The position numbers were made by a program, and so were the translations under genes. A stretch of 64,000 nucleotides of DNA from contig NZ_WHOB01000048.1 in NCBI RefSeq assembly GCF_013141775.1, positions 62,001-126,000 of the forward strand, read 5' to 3'. Source of the DNA: Paenibacillus phytohabitans (GTDB taxonomy: Bacteria > Bacillota > Bacilli > Paenibacillales > Paenibacillaceae). Below, piece after piece: positions 16,638 through 25,735 of the stretch (within the stretch, counting starts at the first letter, position 1; every line of letters begins with the position of its first letter). The notes below the pieces were generated by a model that was not told the origin of the DNA, did not search any database, and was given only the letters and a program-made list of their open reading frames with translations.

Positions 16638-18168
16638 AGACGAGCCGTTTGTCCGGCGCAAGCTGCTTAAACTGGTGGACTGGGAAGCTTATGGCTTCAG
16701 TGTGGCAGGGGAGGCTTCCGACGGAGAGGAGGCTCTGCAGCTGATGCATCAGCTGAGACCCGATCTTGTCATTGCCGACATTCTTATGCCCCGCATGGAT
16801 GGCCTGGAATTGCTGCGGCAGACGCGCCATGCCGGGCTGGACAGCCGGTTCGTCATGCTGACCTGCATGGGTGAGTTCGAATATGCCCGCAAAGCGCTGG
16901 AGCTCGGAGCCAGCGGGTATGTGCTCAAGCTGTCGCTGAGTATCCCGGAGCTGCAGGAGATACTGCTTAAGATCGGCGAAGAATTGTCAGCGTCGCGCAG
17001 GCAGCGGCATGCGCTGCTGGGGCAGGCATTCGACCGCTATTATCCCCTCGTCTGGGAGGCGGTGAAGGCGGGGCAGGAGACAGCGCCTCCAGCGCCTCCG
17101 GCATCTTACCGGCGGCTGCTCATGATCTCCTGCATCGGGACCGCCCGGCCGCTGCTGGAAGCCGTTCTGGAGGCCTGCCCGCCAGACACCTGGATGGAGG
17201 AGGTGTGGACCGGTTCTTTTACGGCAGACGGCTGTACGACCTGCTTCTTCTGGTCTGACGGCAGCCTTAGGCTGCCCGGTAAGCTTGCAGCGGGCCTGCC
17301 CGTTCCGGCTGTGGCCTGCGGCGGTCCGGTTCCGCCCGGTCTCATCCATGCGGAGTGGACCCGGCTCTACCGGCAGCTAAACGACCTCTGGTACGAAATT
17401 AAGGGCGAAGCTCCGGCAGACGGCAGCGGAGCAGAGTCCGCTTCTACATCTGCCGCCGGGCCCGAGGCGGCCGGAGAGCCGAAGCTTCCGCCTATATGGG
17501 TCATGGAGAAGGAGATTGTTCTGGCCTTTGCCCAGCGGCGGAGCGCGGATATGCAGCGTACGGCCTGCGCGATGTGGGAAACGCTGCGGGCAAGCCGGCT
17601 GCCCTTCTGCCTGGTGATGGAGAAGGCGGAACGCCTGGTACGGACCTTTGCCGAAATCGGCAATCCTCCTCCGTCCGGTGCCGCTCAGCGTCTGCGCGAA
17701 GCGGCCACCCACCGGGAGCTGCTCGCTTGCTTTTTGGGTGTGGCGGATGAAATGCAGGTGCGCATGGCCGCAGCGGAGGGGATAACAACCAATCATCCCG
17801 AAATCAACCGTGTGCTGGAATACATCCACAGCCGTTTTGCCGAGAACATCACTCTGCGGGCGGTCGCCCGTTATGTCGCCATGGAGGAGCATTATCTCAG
17901 CGGGCTTTTCCGCCTGAAGACAGGGGAGACGCTCATCAACTACCTGCAGCATGTGCGTGTGAAGAAAGCCCGGCGCTTACTCCGCGAAACAGACTTAACC
18001 GTTAATGAAATCGGCCGCAGCGTCGGGTTCCCGAACGATAATTATTTTATCAAAACGTTCAAGAAATGGTCCGGACAAACCCCAGGGACCTACCGCAGGG
18101 ATGAAAGGGGGATCGGAGACGGTGCACCCGCCTCAGGCGAGGCCAGTCTAGATCCCAAGCGCACTTAG
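16615..18168 (+). CDS. YesN-family response regulator, REC plus AraC domain
   Basis: A 517-residue regulator. The receiver domain (1-120) has Asp9, phospho-acceptor Asp55 in LVIADILMPR, and Lys in YVLKLS. The central 120-385 region is a long helical, Ala/Pro-rich linker with an internal PADGSGAESASTSAAGPEA stretch. The AraC domain at about 395-500 has two helix-turn-helix units ending NDNYFIKTFKKWSGQTPGTYRR. Likely activates importer unit 2; target inferred from position. Confidence 0.93.
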   Translation: MWKILLVEDEPFVRRKLLKLVDWEAYGFSVAGEASDGEEALQLMHQLRPDLVIADILMPRMDGLELLRQTRHAGLDSRFVMLTCMGEFEYARKALELGASGYVLKLSLSIPELQEILLKIGEELSASRRQRHALLGQAFDRYYPLVWEAVKAGQETAPPAPPASYRRLLMISCIGTARPLLEAVLEACPPDTWMEEVWTGSFTADGCTTCFFWSDGSLRLPGKLAAGLPVPAVACGGPVPPGLIHAEWTRLYRQLNDLWYEIKGEAPADGSGAESASTSAAGPEAAGEPKLPPIWVMEKEIVLAFAQRRSADMQRTACAMWETLRASRLPFCLVMEKAERLVRTFAEIGNPPPSGAAQRLREAATHRELLACFLGVADEMQVRMAAAEGITTNHPEINRVLEYIHSRFAENITLRAVARYVAMEEHYLSGLFRLKTGETLINYLQHVRVKKARRLLRETDLTVNEIGRSVGFPNDNYFIKTFKKWSGQTPGTYRRDERGIGDGAPASGEASLDPKRT

Positions 18169-18169
18169 C

Positions 18170-18206
18170 AGGGGCCATTCAGCAGAGTTATTGCAAAAGG
18201 CCCCCT
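18170..18206 (+). terminator. hairpin after importer unit 2
   Basis: AGGGGCC (18170-18176) pairs with GGCCCCCT (18199-18206) around a 22-base loop, followed by TATTTT. The long loop makes it a moderate candidate. Confidence 0.5.
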
Positions 18207-18252
18207 TATTTTCGCCAGGTGCAAAAATAAAGAAAGCGCTATACAACTTTTG

Positions 18253-18266
18253 ATAACACGTGTTAT
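18253..18266. promoter_or_regulatory. palindromic operator O1 of the mannosidase LacI regulator
   Basis: ATAACACGTGTTAT is a perfect 14-bp dyad with a central CG, the usual LacI-family form. It overlaps a TATACT -10 box (18264-18269), 23 bp before the regulator start, so the repressor should control itself. The same 14 bp recur before the GH38 gene at 19478-19491. A GAAAGCG site (18231-18244) lies just upstream. Confidence 0.8.
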
Positions 18267-18288
18267 ACTCTCGGTGAGGTGCTGATAT

Positions 18289-19326
18289 ATGAGCAAAAAA
18301 AGAGTGACCAGCTTTGACGTAGCCAAGCGGGCAGGCGTGTCCCGCAGTGTGGTATCTGCAGTGCTGAATGATACTCCCGGCATCGGGGTTGGAGCCGAGA
18401 CGCGCGAAGCCGTGCTGGAAGCCATCCGCGAGCTGAATTACCATGTGGACGCCGGAGCGCGCAGTATGAAGACGGGAAGAAGCATGACGCTTGCCGCTTT
18501 CGGTGATACGCGTCATCCGCTGTTCACCCGGCTGCTGGAAGGCATGCAGCGGGAGTGTGAGCTCAGCGGGTATCATATTCTGCTCTGCTCTCCACGCCAT
18601 AAGGGGAACGCCAACGGCAGGGCCGAGCTGCTGGAGCTGTATCACCAGCGGAAGATTGACGGGATAGTGACGCTGGATCATACCAGCTACCACGATGAGG
18701 AGTGGGCTTCCCGCATAGGGAATGCCGGAATCCCCTATGTTTCTGTGGAAGGGTATGCAGAAGTACCCGGTGTGTTTTCCGTGCTGGCCGATTATTCGGG
18801 CAGTGTGGAGACGGCGCTGAATTATTTGCTGCGGGAGGGTACACCGCAGCAGCCCGGCCCGGTCTATGCCGAGGTATACCATGAGCATAGTGCGGATAAC
18901 TGGGCAGAGCGGAACCGCCGCGATGCCTATACCGGCTGGTGCAGTGCACACGGGATGAAGCCAATCGTGATCCGGCTGGAGGAACACCATGGCGACTGGA
19001 CAGCGTGCCTGCAGAGGTTGGCGGATAGCGGTCCGCAGCATGCGCCGCTGCTGGTTAATTGGTCAAGCGCGATTCCCGACCTGTACCGGGCGGCTCACAA
19101 GCTTGGCCTGCGCATTGGTGAAGACGTGCGGATCATGGCGGCAGATAATACGATTCAGGGCCACCGTCTTAGCCTGCCGTCTCTAAGCTGCGTAGAAATC
19201 CCTTATGTGAGTATGGGGGAGGAAGCTGTGCGCTGCTTACATATGCAGATGAACGGCGGGATGGGAGCAGGTCAAGCAGAGAAGATTTGGCTGCCGGCCG
19301 TATTACGGGCAGGAGAAAGCGCGTAG
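18289..19326 (+). CDS. LacI-family repressor of the alpha-mannosidase gene
   Basis: A 345-residue regulator. The helix-turn-helix lies at 8-27 (TSFDVAKRAGVSRSVVSAVLND), the hinge helix near 45-60, and a periplasmic-binding-like sensor domain (LAAFGDTRHPLFTRLLEGMQREC...) extends to the end. The ATG follows GGTGAGGTG. An identical palindrome precedes this gene and the alpha-mannosidase gene, so it most likely represses both until a mannose-containing inducer appears; the inducer is inferred. Confidence 0.88.
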   Translation: MSKKRVTSFDVAKRAGVSRSVVSAVLNDTPGIGVGAETREAVLEAIRELNYHVDAGARSMKTGRSMTLAAFGDTRHPLFTRLLEGMQRECELSGYHILLCSPRHKGNANGRAELLELYHQRKIDGIVTLDHTSYHDEEWASRIGNAGIPYVSVEGYAEVPGVFSVLADYSGSVETALNYLLREGTPQQPGPVYAEVYHEHSADNWAERNRRDAYTGWCSAHGMKPIVIRLEEHHGDWTACLQRLADSGPQHAPLLVNWSSAIPDLYRAAHKLGLRIGEDVRIMAADNTIQGHRLSLPSLSCVEIPYVSMGEEAVRCLHMQMNGGMGAGQAEKIWLPAVLRAGESA

Positions 19327-19433
19327 CATGGGTTGTGCAGGGGATTAGGGAACGGCTTAACCTGTGAAATTGTGGGTTGGTAGCGGCAGATGAAGCTGGT
19401 TGGTATGCGTTGTAACATCATTTTTACCAGCGA

Positions 19434-19462
19434 ACGGTACCATCCTTACACGGATGGACCGT
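19434..19462 (+). terminator. hairpin between lacI and GH38 genes
   Basis: ACGGTACCATCC (19434-19445) pairs with GGATGGACCGT (19452-19462) with one bulged A, followed by CTTTCT. It could end the regulator transcript or attenuate read-through into the mannosidase gene. Confidence 0.45.
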
Positions 19463-19476
19463 CTTTCTGCCCGTTT

Positions 19477-19492
19477 TATAACACGTGTTATA
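19477..19492. promoter_or_regulatory. palindromic operator O2 before GH38
   Basis: TATAACACGTGTTATA is a perfect 16-bp dyad containing the O1 14-mer, 20 bp before the alpha-mannosidase start. This position would block transcription or sit in the core promoter. Confidence 0.8.
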
Positions 19493-19511
19493 TAAAAGGA
19501 GGAGAATCGGA

Positions 19512-22500
19512 ATGGGAATGTTTTGGACTGAAGAGAAGCTTGCACTGCGGTTGAAGGAGCTGGATCGTTACCGGTACCGTGAGAGTGTATCGCTTGATGA
19601 ATGGCTGGTTACAGAGGATCAGGAGGGTGACAATGGTGTCTATCCGTCCGCCCCGGAAGGAGACAAGAAGCTTCGTATAGGAGATTACTGGACCGGCAGT
19701 GACGTATATTTGTGGCTGCACCGCAAAATAACCGTACCCGCAGCTTGGCAGGGGAAACGTATTGTAGGTATATTCGATTTCGGCCGGACAGGCGGAGGCA
19801 ACAACAGCGGCTTCGAATCCCTGTTGTTTCTGGACGGCAAGCCGTATCAGGGCGTGGATTCCAATCACCAGGAGGTGTTTCTTGAGGATGCCGCTGGCAG
19901 GGATCTGGACTTCACCTTCCGCTTATGGTCAGGCCTGAACGGAGACGGCCAGCTGATTGCTCAGGAACACCGGATCAAACGGGCGGAGCTGGCTTATCTG
20001 GATGAATCAGCCGACAATCTGTATTATACAGGCCGGGCGGCACTGGGTACTTTCAAGCAGCTTGCCGACAGCCAGATCGAGAAGCATGAGCTGCTGATGG
20101 CATTGAACCGCTCGTTTAACAAGCTGGACTGGTCAAGGCCCGGCAGCGCGGATTTCTATGCATCAGTCCAGGAGGCCGAGAAGAGCCTGCTTGAGGCCCT
20201 GGCCCTGCTGGAGCAGCAGCATCCGGTTACGGTAACCGCGATCGGTCATACCCACATTGATGTGGCCTGGTTATGGCGGCTCACCCATACGCGGGAGAAA
20301 GCGGCCCGCTCCTTCTCTACTGTGCTCCGGCTGATGAAGGAGTTCCCGGAGTACATCTTCCTGCAGACCCAGCCGCAGCTCTATGCCTACATCAAGCAGG
20401 ATTATCCGGAGATTTATAGCGAAATTAAGCAGCGGGTGGAGGAAGGCCGCTGGGAAGCCGGAGGTGCAATGTGGCTGGAAGCGGACTGCAATCTGACCAG
20501 CGGCGAGTCGCTGGTGCGCCAGATTCTGTACGGGACGAAATTTTTCCGCGAGGAATTTGGCGTAGACTGCAAGTACCTATGGCTGCCGGATGTGTTCGGC
20601 TACAGCTGGGCGCTGCCGCAGATTCTGCGCAAGTCGGGCATTGACACCTTTATGACGACCAAGATCAGCTGGAGCCAATACAACCGCATGCCGCATGATA
20701 CGTTCCACTGGAGAGGGATTGACGGCAGCGAGGTACTGACCCACTTCATCACCACACCCGAAGCTCCTGATTCCAGCGCCTGGTACTATACGTATAACGG
20801 CCTTATCGAGCCTTTCTCTGTGCAGGGAATCTGGGACCAGTACCGCGACAAGAACCTGAACCGTGAGCTGCTGCTCTCCTACGGGTATGGCGACGGCGGC
20901 GGCGGTGTGAACCGCGAGATGCTGGAGATGCGCCGGAGGCTGGATACCATGCCGGGGCTGCCGCAAGTGAAGCCGGGCCGGGCGGATGACTATTTCGAGC
21001 GGCTGCATGAAACGATAGAAGGCACCGATCAATATGTGCATACCTGGGACGGGGAGCTGTATCTGGAGTTTCACCGCGGGACTTACACCAGCCAGGCTTA
21101 TAATAAAAGAATGAACCGGAAGCTTGAGCTGCTGTACCGCGAGGCGGAGTGGCTGCAGATACTCCTTGCTGCGGAGACAGGCGGACTAGCGCAATATCCT
21201 GCGAAATCGCTCCTGGAAGGCTGGCAGATTATTCTGCGCAACCAGTTCCATGATATTATCCCTGGCTCCTCGATCCATGAGGTCTACCAGGATTCACGGC
21301 TGGAATATGCCGAAGCAGAGCAACTGGGCCGGGCTGCGCTTAATGCTGCGGCTGCAGGACTCGTCAACCTTAACAGCCCTGATGCTGCATCAGCGGGTGA
21401 GGATGACCCGGCGTATACCGCGTCACACAAGGAGTACACGCTGTTCAACAGCTCCCTCTTTGGAGGTCCCCGCCTGGCAGCCGTCCCTCACAGCGCAGAG
21501 AATGCCGTCTGGAGTGATGCCGCCGGCAACCTGCTGTCCGCCCAGCGCTCCGGCAGTCAGTGGCTGGTCGGGGTAGAAGATGTTCCGGCGATGGGCAGTG
21601 CAGTGATCCGCGCTGCACAACCCGCCGCTTCCGGAGAGAATACGGAGCCCTCCGTTCCTTTTACCTGGCAGGATTCTACGCTAACTACCCCTTATTACAT
21701 TCTGGAGTGGAATGCAGTGGGGCAGCTGAGCCGGATCTTCGACCGCAGAGAAACCCGTGAGGTGCTGGCACCGGGCGAATGCGGCAACCTGCTGCAGGTA
21801 TTCGAGGATAAGCCGAAGATGTATGATGCCTGGGATATCGATCTGTATTACCAGGAGAAAATACGGGTGGTGAGCGATCTGCGCTCTGTAGAGCTGACCG
21901 AATGCGGCCCGCTGCAGGCGGTGCTTGAGTTCACCTGGCAGTACATGGATTCCTCGATCACTCAGAAGGTTAGGGTATATGCCGGAAGTGCACGGATTGA
22001 TTTCGAGACCCTGGTGGACTGGCATGAACAGCATCAGCTTATGAAGGTAGCTTTCCCTGTTGCGGTTCGCGCGACGGAAGCTACCTATGATATCCAGTTC
22101 GGGAATGTGAAGCGGCCGACCCACTGGAATACGAGCTGGGATTATGCGCGGTTCGAGAGCGTCGGCCACCAGTGGGCGGACTTGTCGGAGCGGGGCTATG
22201 GCGTCAGTCTGCTGAACGACTGCAAATACGGATACGACATCAAAGATCACACGATGAGGCTGTCGCTGATCAAATCGGCAACCAGCCCGGACCGGCTGGC
22301 TGACCAGGGCGAGCACCGCTTCACGTATGCCTTGCTTCCGCATAAAGGGGATTGGGCTTCGGCTGGCACGGTGCAGGAAGCCTGGGCGCTGAATAATCCG
22401 CTCCTCGCTGCAGAAGGGGGTTATGCCGCCGGTAACGGCAAGTCGTTGATCACCTGCGATGCCCCGAACATTGCCGTCGATGCCGTCAAGCTGGCCGAGG

Positions 22501-22703
22501 ATGGCAGCGGATGTATCGTCAGACTGCATGAGTACACCGGAACACGCTGCACGGCAAATATCGGCAGCGATTACTCCGCCGTCTCCTGGCAGCTGCGCGA
22601 TCTGATGGAGCGTCCGCTGGAGACTGAAGCGGTGGACGGACCGGCCATCCGCCTTGATTTCAAACCGTATGAGATTCATACGCTGCATGTTGTCTTTGCC
22701 TAA
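19512..22703 (+). CDS. GH38 alpha-mannosidase
   Basis: A 1063-residue glycoside hydrolase family 38 enzyme without a signal peptide, so cytoplasmic. The metal-site motif HTHIDVAWLWR begins at His246. WLEADCN supplies the likely nucleophile Asp325, and WLPDVFGYSWALPQIL and NQFHDIIPGSSI are further family signatures. The C-terminal half is the beta-sandwich typical of bacterial GH38 (HWNTSWDYARFESVGHQWADLSERGYGVSLLND). ATG 19512 is chosen for AGGAGGAG 7 bp upstream; earlier in-frame starts overlap the operator. It trims mannose from imported oligomannoside or N-glycan fragments. Substrate linkage cannot be told. Confidence 0.93.
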   Translation: MGMFWTEEKLALRLKELDRYRYRESVSLDEWLVTEDQEGDNGVYPSAPEGDKKLRIGDYWTGSDVYLWLHRKITVPAAWQGKRIVGIFDFGRTGGGNNSGFESLLFLDGKPYQGVDSNHQEVFLEDAAGRDLDFTFRLWSGLNGDGQLIAQEHRIKRAELAYLDESADNLYYTGRAALGTFKQLADSQIEKHELLMALNRSFNKLDWSRPGSADFYASVQEAEKSLLEALALLEQQHPVTVTAIGHTHIDVAWLWRLTHTREKAARSFSTVLRLMKEFPEYIFLQTQPQLYAYIKQDYPEIYSEIKQRVEEGRWEAGGAMWLEADCNLTSGESLVRQILYGTKFFREEFGVDCKYLWLPDVFGYSWALPQILRKSGIDTFMTTKISWSQYNRMPHDTFHWRGIDGSEVLTHFITTPEAPDSSAWYYTYNGLIEPFSVQGIWDQYRDKNLNRELLLSYGYGDGGGGVNREMLEMRRRLDTMPGLPQVKPGRADDYFERLHETIEGTDQYVHTWDGELYLEFHRGTYTSQAYNKRMNRKLELLYREAEWLQILLAAETGGLAQYPAKSLLEGWQIILRNQFHDIIPGSSIHEVYQDSRLEYAEAEQLGRAALNAAAAGLVNLNSPDAASAGEDDPAYTASHKEYTLFNSSLFGGPRLAAVPHSAENAVWSDAAGNLLSAQRSGSQWLVGVEDVPAMGSAVIRAAQPAASGENTEPSVPFTWQDSTLTTPYYILEWNAVGQLSRIFDRRETREVLAPGECGNLLQVFEDKPKMYDAWDIDLYYQEKIRVVSDLRSVELTECGPLQAVLEFTWQYMDSSITQKVRVYAGSARIDFETLVDWHEQHQLMKVAFPVAVRATEATYDIQFGNVKRPTHWNTSWDYARFESVGHQWADLSERGYGVSLLNDCKYGYDIKDHTMRLSLIKSATSPDRLADQGEHRFTYALLPHKGDWASAGTVQEAWALNNPLLAAEGGYAAGNGKSLITCDAPNIAVDAVKLAEDGSGCIVRLHEYTGTRCTANIGSDYSAVSWQLRDLMERPLETEAVDGPAIRLDFKPYEIHTLHVVFA

Positions 22704-22740
22704 GCTAACACTAGGCAGAATGCGGTTAGTGTATAAAGCA

Positions 22741-22779
22741 AAAGCAAATGATCCCCGGACTTTGGGGATCATTTGCTTT
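22741..22779. terminator. bidirectional terminator
   Basis: A perfect 16-bp stem, AAAGCAAATGATCCCC (22741-22756) with its complement (22764-22779), around a 7-base loop. A-rich upstream and T-rich downstream flanks serve the convergent GH38 and ABC-F genes. Confidence 0.9.
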
Positions 22780-22817
22780 ATTCTTGAGGCTATTGCCTAA
22801 AGTAGAGACATGTTGAT

Positions 22818-24557
22818 TTACAGCAGCTTAATCAGCTCTTCCAGCTCATCCATCAAACCTTGTGCAAGTTCAAAGTTAGCAGCTTTCAAAGCCAGCTCGA
22901 TTTTCGTTTCAACAGCTTTTTTATTTTGTTCCAGTTCCAGATAGTCCTTATCGAAATGCCGGGCATAAATCATCTTTTTGAATTTCTTGATCGTCATTTT
23001 TCTAATCGTCTTGCCGTCAATGATCAGAACATAATCCATCCCGTTTACCACCGAATAGAAATCATGCGAAATCATGAGAATCGCACCTTTATAGTTCTGG
23101 ATTGCATTCTCCAGTGCGATTTGTGTATAGGTGTCCAAATGGCTTGTCGGTTCATCAAGCAGCAGTACGTTCGCTTTACTGGCCGAAACTTTAGCTAACT
23201 GAAGCATATTTTTTTCGCCGCCGGATAAGGATTCTATTCTTTGCTCAAGGATTTCCCCTTCAAAGCCGTAGCTTGAAAGATGCGATCTAATCTCATCATA
23301 CGTTGCGAACCCGGCATCGATGAATTCCTCCAGGATGGTATTAGAATCCTTCAGCATTTCACCTTGAAGCTGAGATAAATAAGTCACATTAGCATCCGGA
23401 TTTACTTCAATTGCATCATGATTATTCCTATATATCTCCCGGAGTAATGTCGTTTTCCCGGTGCCGTTTGCACCGATAAGGGCTACTTTATCCGTAGATT
23501 TGATCTCAAAGTTAACATTTTCTAACAGCAGCTCATCAAAGGAAACGCTATAGTTATTAACAGTTATAACAGTCGTGTCTTCCAGTTCATGATCGATACT
23601 GAAACGGATATCCGGCTGCTTAATCTCTACGAATGGAGCTTTAATTCTGCGCGCTTCCAGTCTTTCCTGAAATTTAACTCTGGCTTTTAGCGCTCTCCCT
23701 CTGGAGGCCTCTGAATTATAAGTTGCGATTGCTCTAAGGTTATTAACGATGTTCTCGTTTCTCGCAATTTCTTCCTCTTCAGCGATGGCGAGCTCCTGCA
23801 GCTCAATTTTGGTTTGCAGCAAGGAGAAGTTGTAATCAATATACCGCCCGTCAAACTCCTGGATCTCCTTGTTTTCAAGGTGCAGGATTTTGTTGAAGCA
23901 ATGATTGAGCAGATAGCGGTTGTGCGTAACCACCAGCAGTATGCCTTTGTGGGCATTAATAAGATTCTTAAGCGAATTTAGGTTGTCAAAATCTAAAAAT
24001 ACATCGGGCTCGTCCATAATCATGAAGTCCGGACGGCTGAGCATTTCCTTCATTACTTGAATGAGCTTGAATTCCCCGCCGCTCAGGTCAGATACCCTGA
24101 CATCCTTTAGCTTCATGAGGTTTGCCAGATTTAGCTTCTTATTAATATTGCTTTCGTAATCATTCCCGTCCATAGCATCGAAGGCGTCCAACGCTAACTG
24201 ATACCTTTCCAGCAGCGAATCCATATCCGAGGAGGTTTCCATTTCAGCCAAAATAGAATTTATTTCATTTTGTACCTTAATAAATTCTTCGCCGATATAT
24301 TCAAAAACGGTTGTTTCTTTAGTTTTCTCCGGTTGGGAGAACTGGCTTACATACCCGATGCTGCAAGCGGGATCTATCTCTAACCTGCCCTCAAACAGAT
24401 ATTTTTCCGGGTCCATCAGAATATCGGTCAGTGTACTTTTCCCGCTGCCGCTTGTTCCAATGAAAGCACAATGCTGTGCGGCTTCAAGCGTAAAGGAAAT
24501 ATCTTTATATAGTTCTTTTTGCGGGAATGAAAAGGATAAGTGTTCTGCTTTTATCAT
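22818..24557 (-). CDS. ABC-F family ATPase (translation factor or ribosome-protection type)
   Basis: A 579-residue protein with two ATP-binding cassettes and no membrane helices. The first cassette has Walker A GTSGSGKST (34-42), signature LSGGE and Walker B FMIMDEP. The second has GANGTGKTT, LSGGEKNMLQLAK and VLLLDEP. A charged helical linker (about 245-305, EEEEIARNENIVNNLRAIATYNSEASRGRALKARVKF) joins them, the ABC-F hallmark. A short helical C-terminus follows. Members act on the ribosome; some give resistance to lincosamides, streptogramins or pleuromutilins, but the class cannot be assigned by eye. The gene is clearly more AT-rich than its neighbours, which suggests acquisition. Confidence 0.88.
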   Translation of the reverse strand: MIKAEHLSFSFPQKELYKDISFTLEAAQHCAFIGTSGSGKSTLTDILMDPEKYLFEGRLEIDPACSIGYVSQFSQPEKTKETTVFEYIGEEFIKVQNEINSILAEMETSSDMDSLLERYQLALDAFDAMDGNDYESNINKKLNLANLMKLKDVRVSDLSGGEFKLIQVMKEMLSRPDFMIMDEPDVFLDFDNLNSLKNLINAHKGILLVVTHNRYLLNHCFNKILHLENKEIQEFDGRYIDYNFSLLQTKIELQELAIAEEEEIARNENIVNNLRAIATYNSEASRGRALKARVKFQERLEARRIKAPFVEIKQPDIRFSIDHELEDTTVITVNNYSVSFDELLLENVNFEIKSTDKVALIGANGTGKTTLLREIYRNNHDAIEVNPDANVTYLSQLQGEMLKDSNTILEEFIDAGFATYDEIRSHLSSYGFEGEILEQRIESLSGGEKNMLQLAKVSASKANVLLLDEPTSHLDTYTQIALENAIQNYKGAILMISHDFYSVVNGMDYVLIIDGKTIRKMTIKKFKKMIYARHFDKDYLELEQNKKAVETKIELALKAANFELAQGLMDELEELIKLL

Positions 24558-24661
24558 ATGTTACCTTTCTTTCTAACTAAATTTGTGACTATTTTAGGAT
24601 GTATTGAAGAGCACAGATGTTGAGTTTACCGTTGATAGCCTAACACTATTTACAAATAACA

Positions 24662-25585
24662 TCAATCATTCCGCGTTAAAGTTGTTCCTCCCGGCTCCGG
24701 CCCCTCCGGATGCTTCCTGCCGGACGCCTGCCTGTAGCTCCCCGGAGTGGTGCCGATAATCCGCTTGAACACCAGATTGAAGGTCTTCGGGTCATGGTAG
24801 CCGACCTGCTCCGCAATGAGCTGAACGGGCGCTTTGGGCTGCTGAACCAGCAGCAGGCAGCTTTTCTGGATCCGGACATTCTGCAAGTAATGATGGAAGG
24901 TCTGCCCGGTATGCGCCTTGAACAGCCGCTGAAGATGCCTTTCACTCCAGTCAAAGCTGCGTGACAGACGCTTCAGGGTGATTTCCTGCGCGTACTCCTG
25001 GTTGACATAATTCAGAATCTGCAGGAATTGCGTCTGCTTGTTCAGCGGAAACTGGACCTCGTCATGCCTGAGCCGGTAGATACTTATCAGCAGTTGAATG
25101 AACAAGGTCAGCAAATAGCTGCCCGCGCCGGTCTGCGGAAGATGAACCTCCCGGTGAAGCGCCAGAAACAGGCTCTCGATGGAACCGTTCAGATCCGTCA
25201 CGGAGAATGCGGGCAGCTGATGATTGCGGATCTGCTCCAGGTAGGAGGCAATCGGCGGGTCCGGAATCAGGGCGGCAAGGCTGTCCAGCAGCTCCGGCTT
25301 AAACAAACAATTGTACACCACGAGCGGCTCACGGAGCGGGCCGGGTGAAGACGGACGGAAGACATGGGAGACTCCTACGGGAATGTAGTACAGCTGGCCC
25401 TTGCCGGTCTGCTGAGCCTGCTGCCCGATATAATGAAAGCCCTTGCCTTCGGCAACGAACGTCAGCTCCATGAAATCATGGGTGTGAAGCGGAAGATCAT
25501 AGTTCTCGGTAGCGCGGTTCACATATAACTGGAGATTGTTCTGGAAGAAATACTCTCCTTTTAGCGTATGATTGGCCGAATGCAT
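24662..25585 (-). CDS. AraC-family regulator (cupin plus HTH)
   Basis: A 307-residue regulator. The N-terminal cupin-like sugar-sensing domain (about 15-150: LPLHTHDFMELTFVAEGKGFHYI) is followed by the AraC domain (about 195-290: EYAQEITLKRLSRSFDWSERHLQRLFKAHTGQTFHHYL, QLIAEQVGYHDPKTFNLVFKRIIGTTPGSYRQ). The start follows AGAGGAGTG. It is divergent from the alpha-L-rhamnosidase gene with a 150-bp shared promoter region, so control of that gene by L-rhamnose or a rhamnoside is the natural inference. Confidence 0.9.
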   Translation of the reverse strand: MHSANHTLKGEYFFQNNLQLYVNRATENYDLPLHTHDFMELTFVAEGKGFHYIGQQAQQTGKGQLYYIPVGVSHVFRPSSPGPLREPLVVYNCLFKPELLDSLAALIPDPPIASYLEQIRNHQLPAFSVTDLNGSIESLFLALHREVHLPQTGAGSYLLTLFIQLLISIYRLRHDEVQFPLNKQTQFLQILNYVNQEYAQEITLKRLSRSFDWSERHLQRLFKAHTGQTFHHYLQNVRIQKSCLLLVQQPKAPVQLIAEQVGYHDPKTFNLVFKRIIGTTPGSYRQASGRKHPEGPEPGGTTLTRND

Positions 25586-25735
25586 CAGTTCACTCCTCTA
25601 AACAACAGAATGTCCTTTTTACCCCGGTGAAATGTCCATATTGCAGGTCATTTAAATGCTGCGGAATTCTATAATTGTAATAGAAAGCGTTTCATATTTA
25701 TAGGGGCAATCCCAGAAAAGACGGGGTGTAATGAA

